DNA of 64,000 nucleotides from NCBI GenBank assembly GCA_034336665.1, contig CM067584.1, positions 62,001 through 126,000 on the forward strand, in the 5' to 3' direction. Both the position numbers and the translations under genes were made by a program. Positions 9,050-31,474 of the stretch are shown in pieces. This stretch comes from Luscinia megarhynchos. Its lineage: Eukaryota > Chordata > Aves > Passeriformes > Turdidae. Within the stretch, counting starts at the first letter, position 1; each line of letters begins with the position of its first letter. The notes under the pieces are model-generated. The model had not been told where the DNA came from and ran no database searches. It was given only the letters and a program-made list of their open reading frames with translations.

Positions 9050-11260
9050 CTGAGCAGCACCAAGCTGGGCACCGTGCCCGTGCAGGGTGGGCAACTGCTG
9101 TGCCCATGCTCTGTGCCCAACCACCGTGCCCATGCTCTGTGCCCATCCACCATGTCCGTGCTCTTGGGCAACCACCGTGTCCATGCTCTGTGCCCAACCA
9201 CTGTGTCTGTGCTCTGGGCAACCACCATGTCCATGCTCTTGGGCAACCACCATGTCCATGCTCTGGGCAACCACCGTGTCCACACGCCATGGCCAAGCCC
9301 CACGAGCAAGCAGCGTGTCCACACACCCCAGCTCAGCACCACGTCCACGCACCATGGCCGAGCACTGTGGCCGAGCACCGTGTCCATGCACCGTGTCCAG
9401 GCATGTCCATGCACCGTGTCCAGGCGTGTCCATGCACTGTGCCTGAGCGCCACCATCGAGCACCACGCTCAAGCACTATGTCCACAACAGTCACAGTTGT
9501 GCTGTGGTCAGTCACATCATGGCCAAGCTCCACAGCAGAGCACCGTGCCCAGGAACTATGGCCAAGCACCAAGTCCATGCACCAGGTCCAAGCACCAAGC
9601 AGAGCACCCATGTCCATGTGCCACGTCTGAGCACTGTGTCCACCCACCATGGCCGAGCACCACGTCCACAGGGCATGGCTGAGCACGAAGCCCAAGCACC
9701 ATGTCCACACACCATGTCCACTCACCACGTCCATGCACCATGTCCACTCACCATGTCCATACACCATGTCCACTCATCATGTCCACTCACCATGTCCACT
9801 CACTGTGTCCAAGCACCATGTCCACTCACCATGTCCACTCACCGTGTCCATGCACCATGCTCACTCACCATGTTCACACATCACGTCCAAGCACTGTGTC
9901 CACGGTGCATGGCTGAGCACCATGCCCGAGCACCATGTCCATGCACCGTGTCCAAACACTATGGTCAAGCACTGTCCACACGCCCTGGCCAAGCACTACC
10001 CACACACCATGTTCAAGAACCACGGCTGAGCTGAGCACCACGTCCACAGTGCATGGCTGAGCACCATGCCCGAGCACCATGTCCATGCACCGTGTCCACA
10101 CACTGTGGTCAAGCACCATGTCCACTCATCATGTCCAAGCACCCTGTCTGAGCACTGTGGTCAAGCACCATGTCCATGCACTGTGTCCATGCACCAAACA
10201 CAGCAGCACCCTGTCCACGCACCACGTCTGAGCACCATGCCTGAGCACCACGTCTATGATGCATGTCCAAGCACCACATCCGAGCACCATGTCCATGCAC
10301 CAATGTCTGAGCACCACATCCATGCACTAATGACCATGCATCCATGTCCAAGCACCATGTCTGAGGACCGTGTCCATGCACCCATGTCCAAGCACCACGT
10401 CTGAGCATCGCAGTCGAGTACCACGTCCATCACATGTGGCCAAGCACTGAGACTGAGCACCACGTCCACGCGTCACTTCCAAGCACCGCATTGAGCACCA
10501 TGGCCGAGCACCGTGTCCACAAGCTGTGGCCAAGCACTGTTCCTGAGCACCACGTCCAAGCACCACATCCATGAGCTGTGGCCCAGAACCATGTCCATGA
10601 GCCGTGGCCAAGCACTACATCCATGAGCCGTGGCCCAGCACCACGTCCATGAGCCGTGGCCAAGCACCACATCCATGAGCTCTGGCTCAACACCACGTCC
10701 ATGAGCTCTGGCCGAGCATCACGGCCATGAGCTGTGGCCAAGCACCACAACTGAGCACCACATCCACGACGTGGCTGAGCACTGAGCCTGAGCACCAAGT
10801 CTGAGCACCGTGTCTATGATGTGTGACCAAGCACCGTGTCTGAGCACCACCTCCAAGCACCACACCAACCGTGTGTGGCCGAGCACCACGTCCGAGCACT
10901 TATGTCCACACACCTGGCTGCATCCGAGCACCCTGGCCGAGCATTGTGGCCAAGCCCCATGACCACACACCTGGCTGAGCACCATGACCACCACACACAT
11001 GGTTGAGCACTCTGTCCAAGCACCATGACCACACACTTGGCCAAGCACCCTATCCAAGCACCATGACCACACCTGGCTGAGCACCATGACCCCATACCTG
11101 GCCAAGCACCATGACCATACATCTGGCCGAGCACCCTATCCAAGCACTATGATCACACACTTGTCTGAGCCCTGTGGCCGAGCACCATCACCCCACTCCT
11201 GGTCAAGCACCATGACCACAGCTGGCTGAGCACCATGACCACACCTGGCCGAGCCCCCGG
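9050..11260. repeat. 13-bp minisatellite (AGCACCATGTCCA) in TET3 3'UTR
   Basis: About 2.2 kb of imperfect 13-base units follow the pattern (G/A)AGCACCATGTCC, ATGCACCGTGTCC or ACTCACCATGTCC. They are freshest near 9700-10400 and more diverged towards 11200. All six frames stay open for long distances because 13 is not a multiple of 3, producing His/Cys/Pro-rich and Trp/Met-rich pseudo-proteins that are not genes. On the TET3 strand the unit contains TGGTGCT, the miR-29 seed match, about forty times by hand count. Confidence 0.95.
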
Positions 11261-11837
11261 ACCTCACCTCTGATGCCTCATCCCGGGATCACACAGGAAC
11301 CCACAGGGAACGGCTCCACCACGACCTCGGACGCGGCACCTCTTTCCGTTTGCATAAACCCAACCGGTTCCCAGCACGCCTCGAGCTGTCGCTCCGGAAT
11401 AGTAAACTTCCTTCTCAACGACATTGCTTTTTTTTTTTTTTTTTGTCTTAAATCTTGGTTCCTTAATTTGATATATACATTAGTAGCACCTCAGCGAGAT
11501 GGAATCAGGCAGAAGCGTGATACAGCTTGTTAAAACACCATAGCACCGTTTGTATTACAAGATTTCATTTAATAAAAATATGCCTTATAGAGCCCACAAA
11601 GCATACTCCAGTATTAAAAGGAAAAATCAGCAATTGAGGCACCTCAGGGATTCTGGTTTCCTTCTCCTTCCCATGCCCCATCCCGAGAGCATCGAGGTGG
11701 GGGGGGACCCAAATGACATCCCCCATTTCCTGCCCGAGGCGAAGCATCGCGGCCAGAAAAACCAAAGCAGGACGAAGGAGCCAGTCGGGGCTCCCCGTGC
11801 TGAGCCCTCCCTGGGGTTTCTACCGCGGATGTTGTTC

Positions 11838-11845
11838 TAGCACCA
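11838..11845 (-). promoter_or_regulatory. TET3: miR-29 8-mer seed match in TET3 3'UTR
   Basis: TAGCACCA on the plus strand gives TGGTGCTA on the mRNA, outside the minisatellite and in unique sequence. Three further 7-mer matches (AGCACCA on plus) lie at 13116-13122, 13399-13405 and 14398-14404. Confidence 0.5.
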
Positions 11846-12088
11846 TTGTGGCCACGACCTGCTGCAAAATCAGGTCCCCACATCGCACTCATTAAAAACA
11901 TCCCTCCCCCCGAGCTCCGTGACCCCCCCGGCTTCGGCACGGGGCAGGACGAGCGCGGCCGCCAGGACGGGTAAAGGGAAAAGATTTTGCTTGGAAACAG
12001 CCTCTCAGCAGCAAGGGGTAAAGAGCTGTGCATAGATTTCGAGTTTGTGTAGAAGTCTGAAGCGTGCGAATTTGTAATGACTGAGAGT

Positions 12089-12096
12089 TGAGGTAG
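12089..12096 (-). promoter_or_regulatory. TET3: let-7 8-mer seed match in TET3 3'UTR
   Basis: Plus-strand TGAGGTAG gives CTACCTCA on the mRNA, the perfect let-7 8-mer. TET3 is a reported let-7 target in mammals. It lies in unique AT-rich sequence, which favours accessibility. Confidence 0.5.
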
Positions 12097-14463
12097 GTTA
12101 GACGTTTATGTAGTGTAAAAACATGAGACTGCAGCAGTTCTCACTCCCCGACCCGCGGCGCCGGCAGCTCCCCGCTCTGAACTTGCTGGAGCCAACGCCA
12201 CGCGGGACCGACCCCTCCCTGCACCGAAAAACCTCTGAGCAAGCAGGACTTAGACAGGTTACACGGACCATGGCCTTCTCTGAGCGCTCCTTCTCCTCCT
12301 CCAAGGCACCCCCGTCACACCAGCCAGAGACCCCGGGTGACGCCAACGGGGCCGGCACCCGAATCCGGCCCCGGATCAGCCGGGTTCCTGCTCCGCGTCC
12401 CGAAACACAGCGACGCAGCGGGACCCAGCATCGCCCGCGGGCATCCCTAAAATCTGACTTGCCGTCGACTCTTACAATCCTGATATGCTATTGGGTATTT
12501 GTAAGAAAAGCGGGAATAGCTCGTTGAGTTTCCTTGTCAAATATACGCAACTTTACAGATTACGGTTAAAAAAAACGAACCAAAAAAAAAAAATCATTAA
12601 TGATGAAGGACGGACAAAGCATGTTAAATATTCTGCCAGTATTTACAGTTCTCCCACAATAATCTTGTTTAAAACATACTGCTTCAAGTTGAGGGGAGTG
12701 GGGGGAGAGGAAAGAGGGGAGTTGTTTGCTTTTTAAGTTTTGCTTTCATTTTTTTTTTTTTTTAAATCTAGGTGAAAGTGCTTTTAAAAAAATTTCTTTC
12801 CGTATTTACAGGTTTAAAATCAGACCACATAAATGTTCAGGCTGTTTTACCGAGATCCTGCTGATCCGTGCCCGTGCACAAGGGAAGGAGGGTGACAGTA
12901 AACACGAGGTGATCCCGCACGGTGACGGCGTCGGCGCTGCCTCGCTGGCTCTCCAAAAGGCACCTCAAAGTGCAAAAGCAACGACCCCTCCCCAGCATGG
13001 GGATGCCGGGCCCCGGCTCTGGCCACGTCACGCCCCGGCGAGCCGCGGGGCAGCTCAGCCGCACTCCGTCCATCCCGGTGCCGGGCCGGGGAGTCTCGGC
13101 TGAGAGTGTTCGAAAAGCACCACGCAGGTTGTCGTCGTTGCTGGATTATTGGTTGGGTTGGGGTTTTGTTTCATTTCTGTTTTTGTTTTTGTTTTTGTTT
13201 TTTTTTGCGGGAAGAACGGTGATCCGTAGGAAAGAGGGATGGCACCCAGGGAGAGAAAGAGCACCGAGCCCGGTGGGGCTGGCTGCGGCTCGCCGGCACC
13301 GGTGGGGAAGGCGGACCTGGCAGGGGTTTGGCCAGCCAAGTCTTGGGATTCGCTCTTCCCAGAGCCAATTGCACGGAGAAAGTCCCCCGGAGACGGAAAG
13401 CACCAGACTTTAGCAACAGTGATGTACAGAGAGCAACACTCGCTATTCACAGTTTGGGGTTGGTTTGTGTTTTTTTCCTGTTTTTTCTATTTTTTATTCT
13501 TTTTCTTCTTCTGTTTTTGTCCTGTTGGCTCCTATGGAGATGCTACTGCTGCCACTTGCCCTGGGGCCGTGGGCAAAGGAGCCTCAAGTCCAAGCCCGAG
13601 TGCGGCCCCCCGGCAGCAGCATTCCCCAGCCCGGACGCGTCCTGAGGTCTCTGGCGCCAGGAGAGACGCCGGCTTGCGCTGTGGCAGCAGAACCGATCCC
13701 GCTGGAGGCAAGGAGCCAAGCGGAGCTGCGCCGTCCCGGGACAACGCTGGCTTCCCTTGCTGTGAGACAGGACTCCTCGAGCTGCAAAATTGGTGGGTTT
13801 AGGTCCTTGGAATAAAAATAATCGGATGTTCAGCGTGTCCTGCTGACGGTAAAGCACACAGTCCCACCAGCCCCCAGGTGGTGGAGCTGGAGGGAGTCAC
13901 CTCTTGCCTTTAAGCTGGTTTGGTGTTCAGGTTGGTTTGGATTCATGATTAAGGTGTTTTTTCAATGTTGGCTTCTCTTTCGAAGATCAGCTTCATCATT
14001 GTCATCAGAGTAAAATATAAAATAAAATCAAATCCAACAAATAGGTCATTTTAAGTGGAATTAAAAACCTCTCCTTGCGAAAGGACGCTAGGAAATTCAT
14101 TCGAGGCTAGATTAAAAAACATGGAGATATAAATAAGAGATTACCTAAAATCATCAAACAGCATCGTTCCTCTCGGGTTTTTTAATCAAGTTTTGCTTGG
14201 TTTGCCAACTCCTCGCCAGGCGCAGCTCACCGACAGTGTGAGCCCGAGCCAGCTGCGCTGCTCCCGAGCGCACGCGTTGGGTTCGTTTCCTATGGGTTGG
14301 GTTGTTTGTTTTTTTTTGTGGTTGTTGTGTTTCGTTTCGGTTTCGTCTATTTACTTTTGTTTTCTTCTCCCCCATGCCTGAGGAGAAAGCACCACAAAGC
14401 AACGCCGGGCTCCGGCGCTGCCGAGGGTTGAGGTAAGATGGGGCCATGGCGGTTGCCTCCGTC

Positions 14464-25122
<10,659 letters not shown>

Positions 25123-27480
25123 CTGTGAAGAGGGACAGAGAAGAGACATGAGCATCCCCACGTGCCAGCGCCCCCAACCGTATTTTTTCCCCTCTGTTTC
25201 CTTTAGTTCCCCTTTCCCCGTCTCATTTTCTGACCGGGAGAGGGGGATGAAGATGCAGACGAGCCACACGAGAAACTGATCGCCGCTGGCAAAGCCACGC
25301 GGGCTCTGCCTGGCTGAGCGAGGAGCAGCTTGGCTCGGAAGACGGCCCCGTGCCACCCACGTCCCCACCCTGCCATTCGCTTTCGAAATTGCTCACGGGA
25401 TTTCCATCACCCTCCGAGCGCAACACGCACGTGGTAGGACAGGAAGGGTGTCCCTGGCTGCGGTGACACAGTTTACCCTCAGTGAAGGAAGCAGCACGAG
25501 GAGGAGAAGGGGGGATTTTTGGAGCTGTGCCATGAACCAACATTCTGGCCGGGAGCAGCCAGGGAGCCGCGGCACGGCAGGAAGCCGCCGAGTTGGCTAC
25601 GCCGGTGCCAGGGGCTGCTTTCACCTCAAATAACCCGGCGGCTGTATCAACATGGCTGCCCGGCAGCGCTGGCAGCGCCGGGGCCGTGCCAGGGACACAC
25701 CAAAGCCTCCAAAGCCACCCGGCCACGCCAGCGCCAGGCGGTGGCACCCAGGGAGCCCAACACCCCAGCTCTGGGCTCTCCAAAGGGTTCTGTCAGGGAT
25801 GGAGGGGGTCTTTGTGTTCTCGGAGTGCTGTCCCACCTCGGCACTGAGGATTTCAGGCCGTTTGCCGATAACCAGGGGGAGCTTCCGGCAAGCTAAAAAT
25901 ACAGCAAAGTTCACTGGAAAAAGCGTGCCAAAGCAAGCAGAGGCTGTGAGCAGAGTTTCCTGCCTCTGGACGGCGGCTCGTGGGAAGGATCAGCAGCTCA
26001 GATTCGTGGGGAGACCCGAAATACAAAGTTAGTGCTCCGAGTGAAGCCGGTGTTCAAAGTGCCCGTGCGTGGCTGTTTTAACCCTTCAGGCACCACGGAG
26101 TCCTTCAGTCTCCGCGCTGAGAGCGTGAGCAGAGCCACGCTGGAGAGATAAGAAGGCTGCTGACTCCGGCGAAACCTCGGAGGAACCCCTCCCAGCACAA
26201 CTCTTTCCAAAAAAACCTTTCTCCCCAGCGGTGAAAACACCCAGTGCGATCGCTCCGGCATCACCCCGGTGCTGCCGTGGGTTTGTAGAGGGGCTCCGGT
26301 GCCTCCGGGGCATCCGCGGAGCGATGGGACCTGTCCGGCAGGTCTGGGGAGAAAGCGCTCGCCCCGCAGCGCGGCCAGGGTGGGGACAGCACGCCTCCGC
26401 TCTCCTTTGCAAACCCGGCCTCGCCCGTCCTTCCTACGCCGTCATCTTCCTCCTCCTCCTCCTACTGCCCGACCAAAGGGGATTTTCCCAAGCGCCGGGG
26501 AGATAAACACCCTGACCCCCGCTCAAAGGTTCCGGGGAACACGCTGGTGCCCTCAAAGTGTCGCAGCGGTGATGCCAGCCCGGGGAAATGATGACAAACC
26601 TGTTTTGCTCTGTGTGGGGAGAGGCTCCAAGGATTGCCCGAGGGAAGAACCTGCTGGGAAAGGGCAGAGGAAGCCCCAAAAAACAGCCACAGGGCCAGGG
26701 AGGCACCTTGGGCTGCTCCATCCCATAAACTGGGTTATGGAACCAGGTTGGGAATGTAGTAAAATAGTCCATCGTGTGAACTGAAGGATGGAGGAAACAT
26801 CCCCCATTGCTCCTAAAGGGTTAATCCGAAAGCCACAACCTTCCCCAAATCAGTGGAGGAAGAAAACTTCACACACACACACACACACTCATACACACAT
26901 ACACACATATATATATGTATAATTTTTTTTTTCCCTGGCTCTCCCATCCACCTCCTTTTGTTCCTGGCCCCTGTTGGCTGGGAGATGGAAAGACCTCAGC
27001 TTCTCGCCCAAAATCAGCTCTGGCTGCACCCGCAACAATCCTCCCGTCTCTGCCGTGGACACCAATTCCTCCGCCCTCAGCCTATTTTCCTCGGAAAAAG
27101 TGCTGCCTGCCCAAATCTCCCGGACCTCCTTCCATTCACCCGGGAAAGGAGAAAAGCTGCGGAGAGGAGGCAGTGGAGGAGGGGAAGAAATAAATTAAAA
27201 TAAAGAGAAAACCAAGCGATATGGTTCGGGTTACATCCCCTGCACATCCCCTTCTGCATCCTCCGGGCGCTATAAAAGAGGACAAAATCCCCGTGAGGAC
27301 AAAAACTTAATTTTTTTTAATCCGTTTTTCCTTTTTTTTTTTTTTTTAAATTTCCCCCCCTCACCCTCTAGTTTAAATGACTTAAACACTGAGAAGGAAA
27401 GGAGGAAAAAAAATTAAAAACAACAAAAACCACAGAGGCTTGGAGCGTTTCCAGCCTGGGCTGCGCTCCCTGGGAATAGT
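25123..27480. other. TET3 5' intron, no exon recognised
   Basis: Moderately GC-rich unique sequence. No CXXC-coding exon could be found on the minus strand. A (CA)n/(TA)n microsatellite lies at 26867-26920 and poly-T/poly-A runs at 27310-27350. Otherwise nothing is supported. Confidence 0.5.
26867..26920. repeat. (CA)n-(TA)n microsatellite
   Basis: CACACACACACACACA passes into CATACACATATATATATG, a compound dinucleotide repeat of about 50 bases. Confidence 0.9.
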
Positions 27481-27553
27481 CCGGAGCCGTTTGTGAGGCA
27501 GCGAGCGCCGGGGAGCGCGGGGGCGCGGTGCCGGATTCGGGGACGGCACTTAC

Positions 27554-27667
27554 GTGTGCAGGGCAGGGAGGAGAAGCGGCGGCACCGTCCGGGCCAGGAG
27601 AGACCGAGCGGGAGCCCCGGGAGCCCCGGCCCTCCCCGCCCCCTGCCAAAGCAGCTGCAGGAGCCAT
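27554..27667 (-). other. TET3: Candidate alternative first coding exon of TET3
   Basis: On the minus strand an ATG at 27667-27665 opens exactly 38 codons (MAPAAALAGGGEGRG..., ending CPAH) and stops at a consensus donor GTAAGT (27553). The frame ends in phase 0, and the large TET3 exon at 25122 starts in phase 0 (TGSAGDVV), so splicing would be in frame. The peptide is Ala/Gly/Pro-rich with no known domain. It could equally be 5'UTR or chance. Confidence 0.35.
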
Positions 27668-27702
27668 TAGTGCCGGCGCCGCGCGCACGTACGGACCGGC
27701 CG

Positions 27703-27778
27703 GCGGACGGACGGACGGACGGATGAACGGATGGACGGATCGATGGATGAACGGATGGATGGATGGACGGATGGACAG
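27703..27778. repeat. (ACGG)n/(ATGG)n microsatellite
   Basis: GGACGGACGGACGGATGAACGGATGGACGGATC is a tetranucleotide array with CpG-containing units on the left and ATGG units on the right, as if decaying by CpG deamination. Confidence 0.9.
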
Positions 27779-27909
27779 TGGAGGCACCACCCCGGCCCCG
27801 CCGCCCGCCGGCCTTGGCCGAGCCCCGAGAGCCGCCTCGACTCCCACGGGGAGCACGGGGGGGACCCGGCGGGGAGGGGCGGACACAGCTCCGGCTGCTG
27901 GGGCAGGAG

Positions 27910-28140
27910 CAGCGGCCCGAGGGATCCCCTGCCCTAGAGATCCACTGTCCTAGAGATCCCTCTGTCCTAGAGATCCACTGCCCTTGAGATCCACTGCCCT
28001 AAAACTGCCCTAGAGATCCACTGCCTGAAAGACCCACCGCCCTTGAAATCCACTGCCCTAGAACTGCCCCAGAGATCCACTTCCCCAGAGATCCCTCTGC
28101 CCTAGAGTTCCACTGCCCTACAGATCCCACTGCCCTATGT
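27910..28140. repeat. CCCTAGAGATCCACTG minisatellite
   Basis: Units of about 16-18 bases (TGCCCTAGAGATCCAC) repeat some twelve times with small changes. Confidence 0.85.
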
Positions 28141-28700
28141 CCTGCTCCCCTGTAGATCCTATTGCCCTACAGATCCCCGTGCCCTATAGGTCCTGCTCCC
28201 CTATACATCCAGTGATCCATATATCCATCCATCCCATATATCCATCCACCCTATATAACCTATGCAAACAAGAACCTTTATGTCCAGCAAACTTATGCAT
28301 CCAGTGGCCCTATATAATCATCTTACACCTCCACCAACCTGCAAATCCAGCAGCTCACACACCCAGCACCTTAAATATTCCACAATCCCACAAATCCAGC
28401 AACCCTAGATATCTAAGTCCTGTAGACCCAAGCATGGGACCGACACATCCAACAATCCTATATGGCCAGCAGTCCATATAGTCCATATGCAGCAACCTTA
28501 TCTATCCATCAGCCCTATATATCCATCAGCCCTATAAAATCAGCAATCTTACACATCCAGCAACACAATATATCCAGCAACACAGATATTCCACAATCTC
28601 ATATACCCACCAACCCTAAACTAACAGCAACCCTAAATTCCTGAGTCCTACATACCCAGCAATCCTATATATCCAACATACCCTACATGGCCAGGAACCC
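28140..28700. repeat. Degenerate CCTATATATCCAGCAAC repeat
   Basis: Loose repeats of CCCTATATATCCAGCAAC and CCACAATCCCACAAATCCAG extend the preceding array with lower identity. The AT-rich composition differs from the flanks. Confidence 0.7.
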
Positions 28701-28800
28701 GGATACTCCACAGTCCTATACAAGCAAATTCCAAAGCAGCCTCAAACCAACCCCAAAACAAGGGACAAGTTGGGTCCCCAGTGGGACAGACAGACAATCT

Positions 28801-28878
28801 GTCCATCCATCCATCCATCCATCCATCCATCCATCCATCCATCCATCCATCCATCCATCCATCCATCCATCCATCCAT
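28801..28878. repeat. (CCAT)n microsatellite, about 19 units
   Basis: CCATCCATCCAT runs without interruption for about 77 bases. Confidence 0.97.
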
Positions 28879-28879
28879 C

Positions 28880-30490
28880 CCTCCTTACAGCCTGAGTTTC
28901 AAACTCGCTTTTCCCTCGTTATTTTTCCCCTTTTTCACTTTTTCAAATTATTCCTTTCAAACTTTTGCTGGTACAAAAACCAAACAAAACCCACCCAAAA
29001 CCAGTAAGGACTGGATTTTAAATCCCTCATCCTCCCAAAATACCTGGTCATCCACACCAGAGCCCCAAAGATTCCCTAAAATAAGTATTTTGGGAGTTTG
29101 TTACACCTGTTTCCAAATGGGTCAGAACGGAGCAACTCTGCACATACGCTTGACATCATCCCACTGCACAAACCACACAATTTGAATAAAAGTGGAGAAT
29201 CTGGGGGGCAGAGGAGGGCGGAGAAAGCTCGGTGGGAATGCTGAGCCCCTCCCAGGTGCACCGGGGTGGCTGTGGGGGCACCGTGTGCCGGGGCTGCGGC
29301 AAGGGCACGGCCGGGAGCTGCAGAGGTCATGGGAGCTGCTGCCAGCCAGCGGCACGGGCCAGCCAAGAGGGAGCTTGGCTGCCGGCCCTACGCCAGTGGA
29401 GCCCTGCCAGCCCCGGCACTCGCATTGTGGTTTTCCTCCTCTGGCAACAACCCCAGGGGATCCTCCGTTGGGATAGTGGCTTGGGGGCACCACTGGGGGA
29501 AGCCTTGAGCATCCCTGAGTGCCAGAGAGACCCTACAAAAACAACCCGTGTGCCAGGGACGGGAGTGCTGCTGGAAACACAGGATGCACCTGGGGAGCAT
29601 CGTTCTGCACCGCTGGACCCCAAGAGATGGGAAAGCCCCTCCCGCTCCCAAGCCAGCCACAGCCCCCAGCTGCCAGCTGGAGGCAGGCTGGAGAGGAGCA
29701 GATGACCTAAATCCAGCTGGATGCCCCTGAAAAGGGAAATCCAAGGAAATCTGGGAAGGCCAAGTGCTGAGTGAGAGCGGTGAGAGCCCCCAGTTCCCCC
29801 TGGCTCCCCCCGGCTAGGGTACCCACGGTGCCGGCTCGTGGTGCCACTGCCTCCCACTGCCTCTCGCTGCCTCTCCCGCCGTGTTTTCCAAGCTGTTTCC
29901 ATGGCCCCGGCTGATCCCAGCGCTGGGGCTGAGCTGCTCACTCCTGTCCTCATTTAGCCCCAAGGAAAGCTGGAATAACGGCAATGCCCAGGGAGCTGAG
30001 CTGATTTACGCTGCTCTGCTTTGCTCCAGGTCCCTGGAGCTCTTTTGGGGACCCCCATGAGCACCACTCCTCTCTGGACGGTGCTGGAGCAACAATTCCA
30101 CCCTGTTTTCCTCCTTTTTGGGGTATGATGGGCTGGTTGAATGTGTTATAGTCCCACTCACAGCTCCTGCACCAGCATCACACCAGTACCGGGGGCTTCT
30201 GAGGGAGGTGGAGGATTTTTTCAAGGTGGAAAAAAAAATTTGTTCCCACCTCCAACCGCCTCGTTTCCTCCAAGAAAAGTACTTTCCCTTTTGGAATGGA
30301 TCCTTGAGGTGGGAATGTTCGAGGTCAGGATGGTTGGGGAATGGATGCTCAGGGTGGGAATACTCAAGAATGTGGATGCTTGGGGTTGGGGTGTTCAGGT
30401 AGAGGATTCCTGGGATCAGTAATGCCCAGCAAAGGGATGTCTGAAGCAGGAATGCTCAATGAAGGCTTGGGGTTGGAATGTTTGGAGAGG
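28880..30490. other. TET3 5' intron, no gene recognised
   Basis: Unique, moderately GC-rich sequence. Minus-strand frames near 29122-29493 are Cys/Pro-rich but match no TET3 CXXC spacing. From about 30300 the sequence becomes a degenerate GGAATGTTCGAG/GGGATGCTCAGG repeat that leads into the next array. Confidence 0.5.
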
Positions 30491-30499
30491 GGGATACTT

Positions 30500-31110
30500 G
30501 GAGTGCAGATCTTGGGGTCAGAACATGCGGGGCAGGAACATCTGGAGCAGGAACATCCGGAGCAGGAACATGAAGCAGGGACACTTGGGGCAGGGACACA
30601 GAGCAGAGACACTCAGGACAGGGACATGGAACAGAGACAAGCAGGGACACAGAGCAGGGACAGTCAGTGCAGGGACACAGAGCAGGGACATGGGGCAGGG
30701 ACACTTAGGGCAGGGGCACTCGGGGCAGGGACACTCAGGGCAGGGACATGGAGCAGGGACACAGAGCAGGGACACACAGAGCAGGGACATGGGGCAGGGA
30801 CATAGCATGGAAACAGAGCAGGGACACAGAGAAGGGACATGGAGCAGGGACACACAGAGTAGAGACACAGAGCAGGGACACTTGGGGCAGGGACACAGAG
30901 CAGGGACACGGGGCAGGGACATGGGGCAGGGACACAGAGCAAGGACACACAGAGAAGGAACACTCGGGCCAGGGACATGAAGCAGGGACACTTGGAGCAG
31001 GGAAACAGAGCCGGGACACTCAAAGCAGGGACACTCAGAGCAGGGACACAGCAGGGACACTCAGGGCAGGGACACAGAGCAGAGACACGGCAGGGACACT
31101 TGGGGACGCT
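30500..31110. repeat. GAGCAGGGACACA minisatellite
   Basis: About 45 units of 11-13 bases (AGCAGGGACAC, AGAGCAGGGACACA) run over 600 bases. The plus strand is strongly purine-biased. The long Gln/Arg/Gly/Thr and Cys/Pro frames in it are repeat artefacts. Confidence 0.92.
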
Positions 31111-31474
31111 CAGCACCGCGGACAGGCGAGCGCTACCCCAGCAGCCGCTCCCAGCGGAGCTCCCTCCCTCTGCAGCAGTTTTTGGGAAGCCGCAGCCACG
31201 GCCAAGCCACGGGTGCGTTCCCCCCACGCTGCTCCTGCCCAGCCGGGAGCCGCCAGCTGGCGCGGGCACGGGAAAGGCTTGGCACGGCACGGAGCCCCGT
31301 CACGGAGAGGGCTGAGCTCTTGAAAGGGAAAAGAAGGAGGGAGAAAAAAAAACCCAAAAAACCCCCACGGGACTATTTTTGTTTCAACACAGCTGGCTCC
31401 CCTCGTGCCGGCTACCAGATTGGCACTGGGGCCGGCTTGGCAAGGCTGAATCACCGTGCCTGCTCCGTCTGGGG

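Larger units (their letters stand above)
7405..14463 (-). other. TET3: TET3 3'UTR, about 7 kb
   Basis: This runs from the TET3 stop codon (14466-14464) to a minus-strand AATAAA at 7433-7428, with cleavage expected near 7405-7415. AT-rich blocks (7420-7870, 11400-11640, 12470-12850, 13930-14170) alternate with minisatellites (8640-11260) and homopolymer runs. A long 3'UTR with microRNA sites is also a feature of mammalian TET3. Internal ATTAAA-like signals, for example near 11567, could shorten it. If an upstream site were always used, the minisatellite would lie outside the mRNA. The UTR extent is inferred from sequence only. Confidence 0.65.
27480..27890 (-). promoter_or_regulatory. TET3: CpG-rich candidate internal TET3 promoter
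   Basis: CpG-dense sequence surrounds a candidate first exon with a strong minus-strand donor (GTAAGT). Mammalian TET3 is known to have an internal promoter giving a form without CXXC, and this position would fit. Support is from composition and splice context only. Confidence 0.4.

Noticed and set aside
8020..10404. Long His/Cys/Pro-rich and Trp/Met-rich frames (up to about 336 codons)
   Set aside because: All frames on both strands are open because the 13-base unit lacks stops. There is no splice or domain support, so these are repeat translations.
29122..29493. Cys-rich minus-strand frame considered as the missing TET3 CXXC exon
   Set aside because: The cysteine spacing (CECRGW, CSSRPCPC) does not follow CGxCxxCxxxxxCGxC, and it lacks the KTGHQIC-type segment.
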